Positions 11,874 through 25,012 of a DNA stretch of 64,000 nucleotides are shown one piece after another. Positions within the stretch are counted from its first letter, which is position 1. Each line of letters starts with the position of its first letter. The stretch covers positions 620,001-684,000 of the forward strand of contig JAGYXB010001603.1 of NCBI GenBank assembly GCA_022495005.1, written 5' to 3'. The notes under the pieces are model-generated. The model had not been told where the DNA came from. It searched no databases and worked only from the letters and a program-made list of their open reading frames with translations. Position numbers and translations under genes: made by a program. The DNA comes from Rhyacophila brunnea. Taxonomy: Eukaryota > Arthropoda > Insecta > Trichoptera > Rhyacophilidae.

Positions 11874-14869
11874 GGGTTCAGATTAAATCTATTTATATTA
11901 TAATTCCCTTCAGACTATGCTCATGTCAGTTACATAAATTGGTTATTAAAATTATAAATTTATGAAAGATATAAGTAGGTAGTAATAGTAATAATATTTT
12001 GGAAATCCTATAGTAACTACAATAATTTATAAATTTATAGCACACATTTTGTAACATCTGTTATCGAATGATCTGAATTAAATACAACCATATTGTTTGA
12101 TACATTTCATTACTATTGTTTTCAACAAGTACATACACAATAAATAATATGCTGATATTATAATTAACCGATTTGAGGGTAACGATCGTTGAGTTATATG
12201 TATAATTAAACAGTTTACATGTTATATGATTTTTCAGATAGTGCCTACTTACCTAACAACATAATACGAAAACTATTATAACAATGGAAAATTTTAATGA
12301 CGTGTTTAGGCTTTGTACTTTATGCGTTAATGACTCTGTAAGTAGCTACGCACTAAAATTATGCATAATTAACACAATTCATCGCAATTCGATTTACATT
12401 AATATTAGATCCACTAAAAGCCTAGCTTAGTAGACATCTTGGCAGACACGGCTCGGTGCTCCGAAGGTCTGGCAGGTTCACGAGAAGGGATCCCGCAGTC
12501 CTCAGGGGACCCGACCCATACGCAACGCCGCCCCGCGGTTCATCCAAGAAATATTGGTCCCGTCGCGTGGTCTGCTAAATTCACTACACACAAGAGATTG
12601 ACTCCGACTATAAAATATACAGAAAAAATGAATCCGGATTCAGTTTGGATTGATGTGTTTTTCGATTCTTTTTGAAGAGGAATAATAGAAACTGCGACGA
12701 TTGCTTGTCGAGTTGCTAAAAAATATATTTTTTCCGTTAGGTACTGAAACTGCAGTTTTCAAATTTTACCTACTTATCTTTTAAGCATGATGATCGAGCA
12801 GTAATACCGCATTGAAGAGAATTAAAAATACTATATAGAATATATACAAAGTTTTAAATTAACAAATTAGTACCTACGTACCTACATATGTTATACTATA
12901 TAGAATAAATAATAATATTTATAACTAGGAAAAGTATCGGAAACATAAGTACGCCATATTATAAAAAAAATCTTTGACAATGTATGATTCTAACACACAT
13001 ATATCGCATTCATGTCAAGTGCTTTCATTATTAAACTACATACCGAAGTAAGTACTTCTCGTGGATAATTACTGATACCTACGTAACTTTTAGAATTCCT
13101 TCAATAATATTCACTCTCCAACAAAAATGATTAAAATTATAAAGAATACGTTGAAAAATCAGAACTAACCTATTTAAAATGAAATAGGCGGGAAATCGAC
13201 TTGATAAACAACTCACAGAATTTTTGTAAGTACGCAGATAAAGGTCTGTAAAGTTGCAATGTTATGATAATTTGTATTTCATTGTATAGAAATTTACAAA
13301 TTTAGACACATAGTTTCGTGTCATACAATTGATTGTGTCACAGAAAGATACATTTAAATTATTTTTTATCGAATACTTGATTGAAATGATTGCAGTTGAG
13401 AATAGATAAAAAGTATACTTAGTATCAGATAGCTACTAATATATTAGGAGATATACTGTAACGTACCTGCCTGTAAGCACTAAGAAAATAAAACTATTAG
13501 ACACTGTATCCATAGGTATTTAAAATAATATAATATTTTACAGAGTTATATACTTATGTATGTACAAAACTGACGCATAAAACCATTAGGACTATATGGA
13601 GTAAACATAGACGTAAATCAGTGAGAGATTTATGAAAACTGCCGGTCAGGGGAACTAACATATTCTTTACGAGAACCTGGAGAGACATAATATGTAGATC
13701 AGGGAAAACATTACTATTTTCATCATATACATAAAGCATAAACAATATTCCCAATTCTATAAAGTGACGTGGTAAAAAATGTTCATAAAATTTCTAATAT
13801 TATCTTAATAATTTGAGAAAAACTTTTGAATGTGAATCTGATAATAAAATCTTAAAAACACGTTAATAACACAAGTAGATATAACGTTTCATGTTTGAGT
13901 TTGACTTTCTACAAACTATGATTTTAAACTCATTACTAACTAATTATTACAAGTATGTAATTATCTTGTTACTCGTAATAGTCGTAATGTTAAATTATTT
14001 CATAAACTTTGTATCAGTCTCAGTAACTCAGTCAGAATATAATAATATAATATGAAATCAACTTTGATTAATAGTAACAGAGTTCCAACAGATGTGCAAT
14101 TAATATATAAAAGGATAAATTTACGGGATATTAAGAGATATTAAAAAAATCGTTAGGTAGCTACTTGCCGATTAGGTGCCTACCTACAAATATAGCGATA
14201 TTTATATAGATTTATTTGGACTTTAGTACCATATAAAAATTACAGCACTTTTATGACACCACCAGTATTGTCAATCCAACGCTAGATGAAAACCTTTTAT
14301 AACACATGTTAACCCTAGTTTCAAACTAAAAATTCGGCTAGCGGGTTACAGGGTGACTCTTTGATCGCTCAGTGTCTCCAGCCAAACGATTTGATAATAT
14401 TTATCAGATTGTCGTGTTATCAGTTTGGCGACCTCTACGACGCCAAGTAATCTTGTCTGCCTCTTTGTGCATTAGTTTCTTATGTGGTATTTCCACGGGT
14501 ATGTACATGTTGGAAACGTCGGGCTACTATTAATGTTATTTGGACTGCCCCTACATTAACAATACATAATATAATCATAATGTATGTATAGCATGCAATA
14601 GTTGACAACAATCCGCTTTAAGATTTCGGAGGTCAGTTTTATACATGATTGATAAATTTAGTAAATATATTGGAGATATGTTTCATGAATGTAAAAACTT
14701 GAGTTCCGTAAATAATTGCGATAAAATTTAGGGAATATAAAACATAATATAAATTTTAAAATAACAATAAAAATGTACCAAGTAGAGAAAAAATAGTTCC
14801 GCGGTGAGGTCGGTTAAGTATATATTTACAGCGTGCTGTATCGGGAATGGTATAGAACCAGTTTAAATT
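11874..14869. other. AT-rich non-coding DNA with GC-rich islands
   Basis: A strikingly GC-rich patch at about 12425-12600 is open on the + strand from 12439 but lacks an ATG start and recognisable motifs; it may be an exon, a CpG-rich regulatory block or an old repeat. A second, weaker island lies at 14330-14530. Elsewhere only AT-rich filler is seen. Confidence 0.35.
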
Positions 14870-15120
14870 CAGTCAACGAAATCTCTGCGTACGTGACCGA
14901 TTAGGGGGGCAGGCGTCCAGACAAGGGCGCCATTAATCGCGGTTAGCCGCTAACGATAAACACGCGGGCGGGAAGCGACGCCGGCGTCGATTTTTCGCGG
15001 GCTCTCACGCCAAATAAATTAAAAGCCATCGCTACGCCGCGCTGAATTTTCATTAAAAACGCCGTGACCAGGCTCAGTTAACAGTAAAAAATGCCTCGAT
15101 TGTTAAATTACAGCAATTAA
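14870..15120. promoter_or_regulatory. GC-rich island with homeodomain-like motifs
   Basis: About 250 bp of GC-rich sequence with no long open frame. It includes GCGCCATTAATCGCGGTTAG near 14928, holding an ATTAATC core of the kind bound by homeodomain proteins, and several CG-rich words such as GCGACGCCGGCGTCGA near 14974. A regulatory role is inferred from composition and motif only. Single short motifs are weak evidence. Confidence 0.25.
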
Positions 15121-15384
15121 ATAAAAAAAAAATGGATGGATTAAGTCATAGTTTATCAGGCATATTAAAACCTTACATTATTGTTATTTATATTTAAAGA
15201 ACAATTATTTTTATGTATTCACAAAACTTGATATTGACTAAAATACACCAACTAGAAGTTCCACTAGTTTTCTAACTTGTTTATTAATTTATGTATATAA
15301 ATGTTTAATAAATAGGTACACAAGTAAACATTTCCAGTGTGCGTCTTGGACAACGCTAAAACCGCTTAACAGGCTTTCAACATG

Positions 15385-15681
15385 TCATTGGTACATCTGG
15401 ATGAAACAGGATAACATAACATAACAGTACGTGTTAAGTGGGTTTCTTAACGCCACGTTCGCAGTTTGTGGGATCATCAGCATACCCGCAAGTTCTCGAA
15501 TATGATTCGGTTTGATTACTCCGATCGTATGCAGTTTATCACCCTCCGACCTGCTGTAAGTCCTGAGTAAAATACAGAAGTCTTCCGTCCTCTCGTCATT
15601 AGAAAGTCTGTACGGTCGATTTTTTGCAGCGCCATAATATTCTTTCCACCAGAGATGGCTCTGGGAACTCGTAATCGTCAT
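15385..15681 (-). CDS. unidentified open reading frame, possibly a decayed coding fragment
   Basis: A 98-codon frame with ATG at 15681 and stop ending at 15385. It is more GC-rich than its surroundings. Its composition looks like real protein: charged and aromatic residues are spread through it, for example S-H-L-W-W-K-E-Y-Y-G near the N-terminus, T-Y-S-R-S-E-G-D-K-L-H in the middle and K-P-N-H-I-R-E-L-A-G after it. No family was recognised and there is no signal peptide or clear membrane segment. The last residues run into ordinary AT-rich sequence. It may be a host exon, a fragment of a mobile element, or chance. A nearby open stretch on the same strand at 16101-16334 could be related. Confidence 0.25.
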   Translation of the reverse strand: MTITSSQSHLWWKEYYGAAKNRPYRLSNDERTEDFCILLRTYSRSEGDKLHTIGVIKPNHIRELAGMLMIPQTANVALRNPLNTYCYVMLSCFIQMYQ

Positions 15682-16100
15682 TAAAACGATAATCTTGGAT
15701 TTTAGTCATAATTACGAAGATGTGCATACATATGGCAAACTCGTGATTGGGCTGTATGCAAGTTTATAATGATAATAAATATGTTTTCAAATATTTTCCT
15801 AGGCCTAATATCGTAATACTTTACGTGTACTAATATACCTACTATAATCACTATTGCATCGTATGTTATATAGACACATACAAACTAAAAATACTTCAGT
15901 TAGTATATAAAATAAATTGAATAGTAATAATATAAATACTATGCTAAAATCAATTATATAAATAATTATATACATGAACTTGGGTATCGACATGCTGTTT
16001 TATCGATAGTACTTATGTAATACTATACCTATTATTGTACGCATATGTTTAGACATAACGCTATGATTGAACTAATTTAATTATAGGTTTATCCGATCCC

Positions 16101-16334
16101 TCACAAAAATTGATGGACCATAAAGTGTACCATATCTTCAGCCGGGTCTATGGAAATATTTAGGGTCTCCATGGAATAAGAAGCCTTCCGGCCGGAGGCT
16201 TTACGGGTAGGCAGTGGAAAGGGTGAGCGGAAGCAACCATGAGCCCCACATATGCCCCTCATATAACCAATATGACGGCAGATCCGGCTTCTATCGTTAA
16301 ATGGGATAATTCCAACGATACCTGCTGAAGGTAT
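16101..16334 (-). CDS. unidentified open stretch, candidate exon
   Basis: A stop-to-stop frame of 77 codons on the - strand in a GC-richer patch. It contains I-P-F-N-D-R-S-R-I-C-R-H-I-G and later R-K-A-S-G-R-K-A-S-Y-S-M-E followed by an acidic segment. The R-K-A-S pair would suit basophilic kinase sites. There is no ATG near the 5' edge, so it would have to be an internal or terminal exon. On the DNA level it contains a near-perfect 21-bp palindrome centred on CCGGCCGG at about 16190. No family was recognised. It could also be a fossil repeat. Confidence 0.22.
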   Translation of the reverse strand: MPSAGIVGIIPFNDRSRICRHIGYMRGICGAHGCFRSPFPLPTRKASGRKASYSMETLNISIDPAEDMVHFMVHQFL

Positions 16335-18021
16335 TCAAATTATTGTAGAAAATCATAGTAAGTACGCTTAGGAAAATCATACTACGTGCCCATAGATCGT
16401 ATAAACTATTATTGAGAGAAATAGTGCCAGATAGAGCAGTTGATTAAATTAAAAAATATTTAAAAAATATATATTTTATATAATAGTCCCATTTATTTGT
16501 AAAAATATGATATGTTTGTAGATAATTATGATTCAATTCCAGATAGGTGCTGTTTATTGTCTATCAATACGAAAATGACTCTTTCTCTAGTTATCTCCAA
16601 CAAAAACACCCGATTATAATCATGTGATTTAGGAGTTTAATTTTTGAAACATGTAGAATTTATCTATCATTATTTTCGAAAGCGAGGAAATACGGATTAT
16701 ACTCTTTAGACTCCTTTCCTGCGTTTTAAGATACCATACATGTATGATTAATATTGTATGTAATTCGTATAAGTATATTACAATTTGTGTAAAGTCAACG
16801 CTGAATTGACTAACCACGCGGTCTGTTTTCTTGGGATTAACATCAATATCTATCATAACCAAAGTAAATAACCATAATATCGTAGTATAAATTAAACTGA
16901 ATTAATTGGTACCTATCACCCCGTGGATCTCTCGCTACGGGAAAGGAAACAGTACGAGTAGATGAGGAGTTTCAATACAATTAACACGGATAGATAACAC
17001 TTTAAATAGTTAGTATGATAATAATATAATATGTCTATTTGACCTAATAATTTTGTATATCTACCTACATAATATATATGTTTCTGTACTAGTTAAATAT
17101 AATATAAGGCAGCATAAAGAATAATGAATTCATAAATAATATTGGAAAGTGCGAAATATATATGTTTTATCTAGGAAAGGAGGAGATAATATACATATTT
17201 AATTATTTTCATTATTCATTTATGCAATTATTACCACCATCGGTTATTAAAAAAACATATGTAAAATCTACTCTATCTATTTTGAGAGTTATATCGAATG
17301 TACATGCATGATTATTGATTACACAACGATTCTACAATAACATATTTGATGTTTATTGCACTTTAAGAAATCGAAGTGGATTATAACTACTTAGGTACGC
17401 AATAGATTATTATAATGATGTAAGGTTGATGGTAAGTAGCATTATCGTATAGTAAATCATACAATATTCGAAGATGCATAGGAGCCAACTGTGCCGAGGC
17501 GGCTCACGCGACCTGACAACGACGTGAGCCTTGGAAGAGAAATCTCGCCTAATTGGCGCAGTTTCACCTCGGAACCACTCCTACAAGATATTGTTATCAA
17601 AATGTGATGTTCCAATTCGGTTCCGCGAAAAGTCCCCTTGTATCAAGCTTAAGGTTAACGTTAACATGCTTATTACAAAGCAAATTGCCTTGTGAGAAAT
17701 ATATTTTATTAAAAAAAAACTAGGGTTATACAACTTCGTTACTGGAAACCTATGAATAATGAAAAATGGCTTGTTTAACTTTATAAAGAAACACATAAAA
17801 ATTCAATGGCACGATCGTATTAAAAGTACCTAAGCTTACCACACATAGGTAATAAAACTTTAAAACGAAACTGGATGTAGGTACTTTGTATGTAAAAAAT
17901 CTCTTTTATATATTTTTTTCAATTTGAACGAAACGTAATATGCTTTCATAAAATTGTCATAAATGTATTTTAAAAATTATTTTACTTACCATTTTTTTTT
18001 GATAAATTATTCTTTTTCCAG
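16335..18021. other. AT-rich non-coding DNA with one GC-rich patch
   Basis: The patch at about 17485-17580 is GC-rich and carries an imperfect inverted motif (GGCTCACG ... CGTGAGCC). No open frame is convincing. Just before 18022 there is a strong pyrimidine tract. Confidence 0.4.
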
Positions 18022-18158
18022 ATTTAAACGGAATTTACATATTTTATTCAACAAAATACTTCTACCGACGGAAGAAACTGGACAAACCCGTAATTCTGTC
18101 AAAACGAAAAGAGGCTGAGGAAGCTCTTATAATAGGCACACACAGTCAATTTTCTTAG
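18022..18158 (+). CDS. candidate terminal coding exon, unidentified
   Basis: A strong acceptor (ATTCTTTTTCCAG) ends at 18021. It is followed, after two bases completing a codon, by 44 open codons and a TAG at 18156-18158. The peptide is rich in lysine, arginine and tyrosine (Y-F-Y-R-R-K-K-L-D-K-P) and then K-R-K-E-A-E-E-A-L-I-I-G. An AATAAA lies about 190 bp downstream at 18347. The entry phase requires one preceding base, which fits the candidate exon ending at 625: G plus AT gives Asp. That would imply an intron of about 17.4 kb. I do not recognise the protein. AT-rich DNA yields good-looking acceptors often, so this remains a candidate. Confidence 0.3.
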
Positions 18159-19320
18159 AAATCAATTTTATTATAATCCAATGGATGTATAGAAGTGGGG
18201 ATTAAGTAAAGTTCACGCGTTCTTCTGTGATAACGCCCTTCACCTATCCTAGCTCTTCAATTTTTATGTATTTGAAAAATACTTATAATATCATAACTTG
18301 CAAACCGGACATACAAAGTTAACCATGGGACTCATCAATAATTGATAATAAATGGATGTATAATAATAGTATAAATTAATATATTAAGGTTTATCTTGTG
18401 ACCGTCTAGGCTTCTAGGGATAAAAAATTAAACCACCTGAGATATTTCCATTCCTCATAGTAATTTCACAAATGCATATTCATAATATATCAAAGTTACC
18501 TACAAAGTAATTTTAAAAATTTATTTTCTAGAAGCTAATTTGTATTGTTAATCAATGGAATTATTACTATACAGTAAACATCAGCTGTTAAGTACATACT
18601 ATATCACATTTACTAAGTATTTAAAGGATTTGTAAGGCAATACACCGCAATATTAATGTTTCAAAATTAATTCCACATTACACAGTACATCAGAGATGTA
18701 AACATAAGTACCATTAAACCCTTCAATCACAGAATCTAATGCCTAATAATAATACATAACCATGGTGTGTGTGCCTATATCACTGCAGTAATACGTTGAT
18801 TAACTTAACGTTGTGCTTTATATTATTTGAATATATTATAACATAACTAAAGCTGCCTGTCTGCTTTCCGTTTTAACTTTGATAATAGAGAAGCCGTTTT
18901 AATTACCTGTCATATCGAGAAATTTTACTCAGGCCTAACCGTAGCCTAGGTAAGTCAACACCAATAATAAATTATACTGTATAAATTATTTATGATTAAA
19001 AAAACCCATATAAAAACTTGGTAAAAACGATAATAAAATAACTAAAATAAAGAGTTTTAATAATATTTATATCAGTTAAATAATACGCCACTAACTGTAA
19101 CACCACCCCGAATTATGAATGCTTAATAAAGAATGTCCTATTTTTATAAACAAATATTACAATTATTAAAAATTAAATACAAAAGTAAATAATTATTAGC
19201 TAAAAATATATTAACTAGTATAAGAGAGAATCGGATGCCGTCAAGGAGTCAAACATTGGATTATTGTATCTTGATTTAAAATTAGACGGCAACTATGAAA
19301 TGTTCGTGTAAGTAGAAATT
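18159..19320. other. AT-rich non-coding DNA
   Basis: Nothing recognisable apart from the AATAAA at 18347, which could serve the preceding candidate exon. Confidence 0.5.
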
Positions 19321-19440
19321 GTATCGGTAGCTTAATCGGTATAGCTTACCTTTCTCGAAATATGCGATGGCGAAGGTTCAAATTCTACTGCGCATTTCCC
19401 CCCAGATTTTTTCTAATAAGTAGATTTCTGGGGTAAATTA
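19321..19440 (+). repeat. tRNA-like SINE head, second family
   Basis: GTAGCTTAATCGGTATAGC resembles an RNA polymerase III A box (19328-19346). GGTTCAAATTC at 19376-19386 resembles a B box at a tRNA-like distance. It does not form a complete tRNA cloverleaf. A small hairpin of CCCCAGA / TCTGGGG follows at 19401-19434. Most likely a decayed tRNA-derived SINE unrelated to the 34610 family. Confidence 0.4.
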
Positions 19441-22400
19441 CAGTTCACATTTTTTGTTTGTTTTTGAAATTAAGTATTTAACAGTCAGGTAGGTGTATAA
19501 TATCTACAAAAATCTAAAAGAAAGATTAAGTGTTCGTACTGTATAGTGTTATATAGGTACCAGGGTATAATACAAAGAATTGTTGATGATCGTTAAGACA
19601 CCGAAACAATGATTAACCTTTACCCAACCACCGTTATAGATGGCAGCTTACTTCCGACAGAGAGAGTTGCTTACCGATAAATAATTAATTAAGTAGATAT
19701 CTTACATAGGTACATATAGCTAGACCCTAAGCTATTAGCGCAAATTCAATATAACTACTTATCGTATCATATTGTTAGTTCAATTCAATTACTTATGTGC
19801 ATACAATCAAATGAATACCATTGTATATTTTATTCTATATCTATTGAAGAAATTTAAATCTAATATTTTTAATGTTTCTGAGATGTTCGATTTGAGATAA
19901 AGCATATTACTAGTGGCCATTTATAGAGTTTTATATTATTATTATTATTATTGAAACTTAGGTATATCTGAATATGAGTTAGGCAAATTGCTGATAGCAA
20001 ATCTTGGATATTATTTAGATACATTAAGACACGTCCAGTAAGTCTTTGGTGGACGTATTGTTCTGTATGAGAAATGAAGAATAATATGTAAGTATGCACT
20101 CGTATGCTATTGTCATAAATCATGTTAAAATTAAATATAAAATACATTTGTGAATTTAATACTTATAGAAATAAATTTAACACAAGTAGCGCAATGTTAG
20201 CACAAATATAGTTGCATTGAAATACTGCGATACGGTTCCCAACACAATACTTGTGCAAAAAGCAGATGTAATTAATATACAGATGTAGATACCTAATTTT
20301 GTAGTGAAAAGGCGCTATGTGACTAATCTCAGGATGTTGTTCAAGCTAAAATAACCATATTTTATAGGCAGAGCATTGATGGGCATCATTTCTTGACCAT
20401 TGGCCACTTTATCAAGAGAAATATTCAATGTGTAACTTTACAAAATATTTCACACTTTGTTTCATTTAAACAGGGTTTTATTTCCATTTTTTAAATTAAA
20501 CGTTTTTAAAAATTTTAAAAATTCAGGGAATAGTTTTGGCTAGCCTGAATAAATTCACATGTTCCAAAACCTTCAAAAATCAAACCTCAATAATACCAAT
20601 AACAATAATACAATAATAATAATAACAATATATTGCTCGTATCATTTTTTGGAATTCAAAAATGTCATATACAAATAACATACGACAAACAGTAGAACAA
20701 TATATACATACATATATAAAGTATGTATATATATAATATACATATATTTTAACAATCATAATAATACATATAAATGATAGAAACTCCTGTAATGATTTTA
20801 GTACAATTCGTAACTGAAAGACTAAGAATTACCTACATCTTTAAATGCTTTAAACTGAAGTATAACCAAAAAATACCTTGAGTACCATAAATGGCTCTCC
20901 ATATGCGTTACTGCAATAATAAATGAAATTCGAAGCGTTGAGAAACTATTTAAAATATCGCAGATAAGCGACGCATTTTGCAAAATCTGTAATCCATGGG
21001 TGACTGATATCGTACACATAATAAATGTACAATATAATACTTTGACTATAACAATAATTGTTGAACAGCTTAAAAAAGTCAACAATGTAAATGTTTAGTT
21101 TTATAATAACCGGGTATTATGAACACTGTCTTAAATCGTGATGAAGACATCGTAAATTTTCCGACGGTGTCGTCTGCGGAGATACATAAAACCGAAATAC
21201 CACTGCAGTAAGAATTAGAATGAGAGCTTTTTAAGACTCGATAACGAGTGAAGTGGTAGTTGGGAATCACTGCAAGAGGCGACCGAAACCCCGCCTCGGG
21301 CCGGCCTATTGTTTCGACAATTAGAAAGCTTTTGCTTGTAGACTCGTAAAAGCTCGCCGCTGTAAAGCAGCTGGCGTAATGATACTTGGATGATCATTTA
21401 ATGATCCCATTCAAAAGTCGAGTCAGGAGACTTGCTAGGGAGATCGCTACCGACCCGGTGCTGATGTTGTGTTAATAAAACAACATAACTATTTAGCAAT
21501 ATAAAAGATTAGTATACATTGCTTAGATACTTGGAGGTTTAGATTAATATTAGCTATGACTTAGTAAACAAACCTCCATGATATTTAATATGATAATATG
21601 GTTATGGACATATAAATGCAATTTACACATAAGAATAAAATTCGTCGATTGCAGTAAAATATGTTCTGGAATTATTTTAACAAAAAAGTGACGATGTGTC
21701 ATTTTTCCGTGAACCCTTCCGTACTTAATCCGCATAATTCAATACGGATCAAAACCGGTGTCGTCGTATTCGAAAAGATTCATTAAAATTCTCGGTGTTT
21801 ATAATATGGATTGATGATACTGAAAATATTTTCATTGTTTTTTTTAGTAAGTAAAAAACGATAGAGACAGTACTCGAGATAGAGGTTCCTGGAAGACGGT
21901 TGGTTATACAGTCGGCCATGGACAAGAATGATCTGTAGCACCAGCAAGTAAGTGCGTAAGTACATCAGTGGAAATCTTTGAATATTGACCACATATAAAA
22001 CATACCAACACAAATTATGTGTCTGAAAATATTTTATCATCGTGTCCGGTGTAAAGTTTAATAAGTCACATGTCTTGCGACAGGTTGTTGTTGTTGAGAT
22101 TATGTTAACATTGAATATGGAGTTTAATTATTTATACAGAAGATGATTAAATTTAAATATTAAATAGGTACATGTACATACAAATAATCAAATGTAATTT
22201 ATTCTAAGTACCATTGCTATATGACATACTTAGGTAGTGAAGTATTACTTAGTAAAGAAGCCGGTTAATGAAGTAGTCACGATGCATCCCTCAATGACGC
22301 TGTAACTGTATGAAGTCCCCTAATAGACAGTTGCGAGTTGCATATTACATATTACAGCGTAACGAGAAATGGAAATAATAATATTTAAGCTCACATTCGT

Positions 22401-24336
22401 CGCGAGGCGGCCGACACACTAATGAGATAGGTACCTACGCTTTATGCGAGATGGGAACGTCTGCTGAAATGCAATACCTGGAATAACACCTTGGATATGC
22501 AGCCGCAATCATACATTGTCTAGTTACTAACCGGTATACAATGTTCGGAGAGATCTTTTACTTTGAAGTGAAAGCAGCTAATTTCAAATACTGACTTCAT
22601 ACTAGCCTGATTTGTAAAATGCGGTATAATCATGATAGAAGCTCTCCTAATCTATTATTTTAACATTAATCAATTGAAAGACACAAACACTCACAGAATC
22701 ATTATAAGATACATAGATAAAAATACGATTCATGTAATACAATATGATTATAAACCAATTGAATTTGCCATTATAACTATACATAAAACATACTAATAAA
22801 AAAACATTAACGAATGTGATTTAAATCTAATTTTGATTTGATCTGTAGCATTTTCTGTATCTAACCACCAACAAGACCGTCGTTCTTAAGATAGTTTCTA
22901 ATACACACACAACTCAAGGATTTCTTCAAATAGGTACCTTTAACAGGTTACTTACTATCTTTGCATTTTAAAAAGAGTATTGATAAATATGATATTCATA
23001 GATGGTGACAGGATTGTTCGGACATTTTAGCTATGACGTGTTTGTACTTTTTAATACAATTTTAATAAAATAATATAAAAACTGAATATAGATACAGATT
23101 TAAGAATATAGCTTAATGAATGAAGTGCACATACGGAATGCGATATATACATAAATCCCAAATGATTTAAAATGTTGGTGTATTTTAATGTATTTTCAAT
23201 AATTTATATATTCTTAAATACACTATATGTATATTTAGTCTTGAATAAAAGATACTTAATTATAAATTTAAAAAATCGAATATTATTAAAAAGATCACTG
23301 ACAATAAGTAGTGTAGGTACCTATATAATAATATATCATAATCTTGGATAGTAAGTTAATGAATTATAAATTCAATTTAGAAGTCGAAGGAAAATCCAAA
23401 GGAGATAAGCAATATCAATCTTCCGAATGTCATGTTGACTGAATAAAAAAACATATCATATTGTGGTGTAATTTTATCGCAAACATTTATTTTTTCACAG
23501 CGAACAAATAGACCCAATCTTCAAAACGAAGTTAGATAAATAAATCAAATTTCAATGGACTGCAAAGGGGGGCATAAAAAACACTTTGTACCGCCGGACG
23601 GTTCCCTAATACGTTTCCTTTGTCATCAAAATCGCGTAAGTCGTGGCGGGCAGGTATACGGCGACCAAAATTTCCCCGACAAAGAAAAACCCCACGATAC
23701 GTGAATTACAGGTGCCCGCACGACAACAGCAGTACTGAATTAATGGCTTGCGAGCTTTAATCCGGGAACAAAACATTCACAAAGACTTAATATGACCATA
23801 TTATTAAATATTTAAGGCCAACTAATTGAGTATCATTTAGACGGCAATATTATGAATTAGAATAGAGTTATAATAATATTATGTTAATTTTAAAAAGTGC
23901 AGATACGTGAAAGCTAAAATATGGAGAGATCCTAAAGTAAGTATTTATATTACGATAATTAAAGTTACACAAGATGATTGTCATTACAGACGGAATACGA
24001 ATATCGGTATCAGAGTACTGAAAGCTTAATTCGTAAAGAACTCAACCAGTATACGATATGATGTATACGATATGTGTATTAGAATCCCAGCGGGTCAAAA
24101 CAAATTCAAGGATTTTTTCAATTTGTACGTTTCTGAGACTATTTCAAATTATTTATTTATATAGCAATAACGTTGAATAGTGATTAAATGACAACGACAT
24201 TAAATTAAATTGTAAAAGTGAATTAATATAGTAACTCAATAAAAAAATACTGTGGTAAACACAAAAAATACACTTGGTGTATAATATGTTACCAATATTA
24301 ATACCTAGACAGTAGTGTAATAGTATGTGGTAGACT
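19441..24336. other. AT-rich non-coding DNA with several GC-richer islands
   Basis: Islands without recognisable genes lie at about 21120-21470, 22260-22560 and 23520-23790. The last contains a TAATCC, a K50-homeodomain-type core, near 23760. A TA-rich low-complexity stretch of about 50 bp lies at 20699-20750. Short open frames here have no motifs. Confidence 0.4.
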
Positions 24337-25012
24337 CAGTGTTTCCCAAACTTTCGAGATCTGTGTACCCCTTCCATAATTTTCGTAACACTGAGTAACC
24401 CTCGTCAAAAAAATTGCATATACTTTAATAACAATCAAAATATTTTTTTTTCTTTTTTTTAGTACCTACATAAACGAAAAATAAAATTCATTCATAATAA
24501 AATATAAATAATAGTTATACTTATTATAAATAACATTCATTATAATCAATGAGAAGGATGGAATTGTTTATGTTGAGACAGATCATCAGAATTTAGTTCA
24601 CTGGTTGTTAATTTTAATCTGAGATGCGGTTCCACATCCAAAAGGTTTTTCCTTCTTTTTTTTTTACTTAATGTCTACAAATGCTAAAAAAGCAACTTCA
24701 CATAGATATGAAGTTGGAAAAGGCAAACTGAATTTTAGGATTTTCTCTGTTAAAACTGATACACATGTTGCATTTGCAACCAGAATGATGTTAAACTACA
24801 CTCCTTATATTTATTTTTCAAGAATCCGTCTGAAACTGATTCCAACAATTGCTCTTCTTCCGCATGTGATAAACCTTCCACCATGGATGTTGTATTGATG
24901 TCGTATTAATGCTTGTCGCACCAGGCGCAGCCAAAGCCCGGTGCAGCGCGTACCCTCACCAAACTCTTCCCGTACCCCAAGGGGTACGCGTACCACACTT
25001 TGGGAAACACTG
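24337..25012. mobile_element. non-autonomous hAT-type element, 676 bp
   Basis: The ends are 14-bp perfect inverted repeats, CAGTGTTTCCCAAA at 24337-24350 and its complement at 24999-25012. Each is followed a little further in by GTACCCCTT, so both ends come from the same family. CAGTG/CACTG termini are typical of hAT elements. The flanks share TGGTAGA on both sides, an imperfect 7-8 bp target duplication. The interior is AT-rich with no transposase motif, so it is a MITE-like derivative. Confidence 0.72.

Noticed and set aside
12439..12675. Open frame in a very GC-rich patch
   Set aside because: Starts with TTG, no ATG, no motif; the GC richness itself explains the lack of stops.
20699..20750. 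TA-rich tandem stretch as a satellite or origin
   Set aside because: Only about 50 bp of imperfect TA/TACA repeats; ordinary low-complexity DNA.
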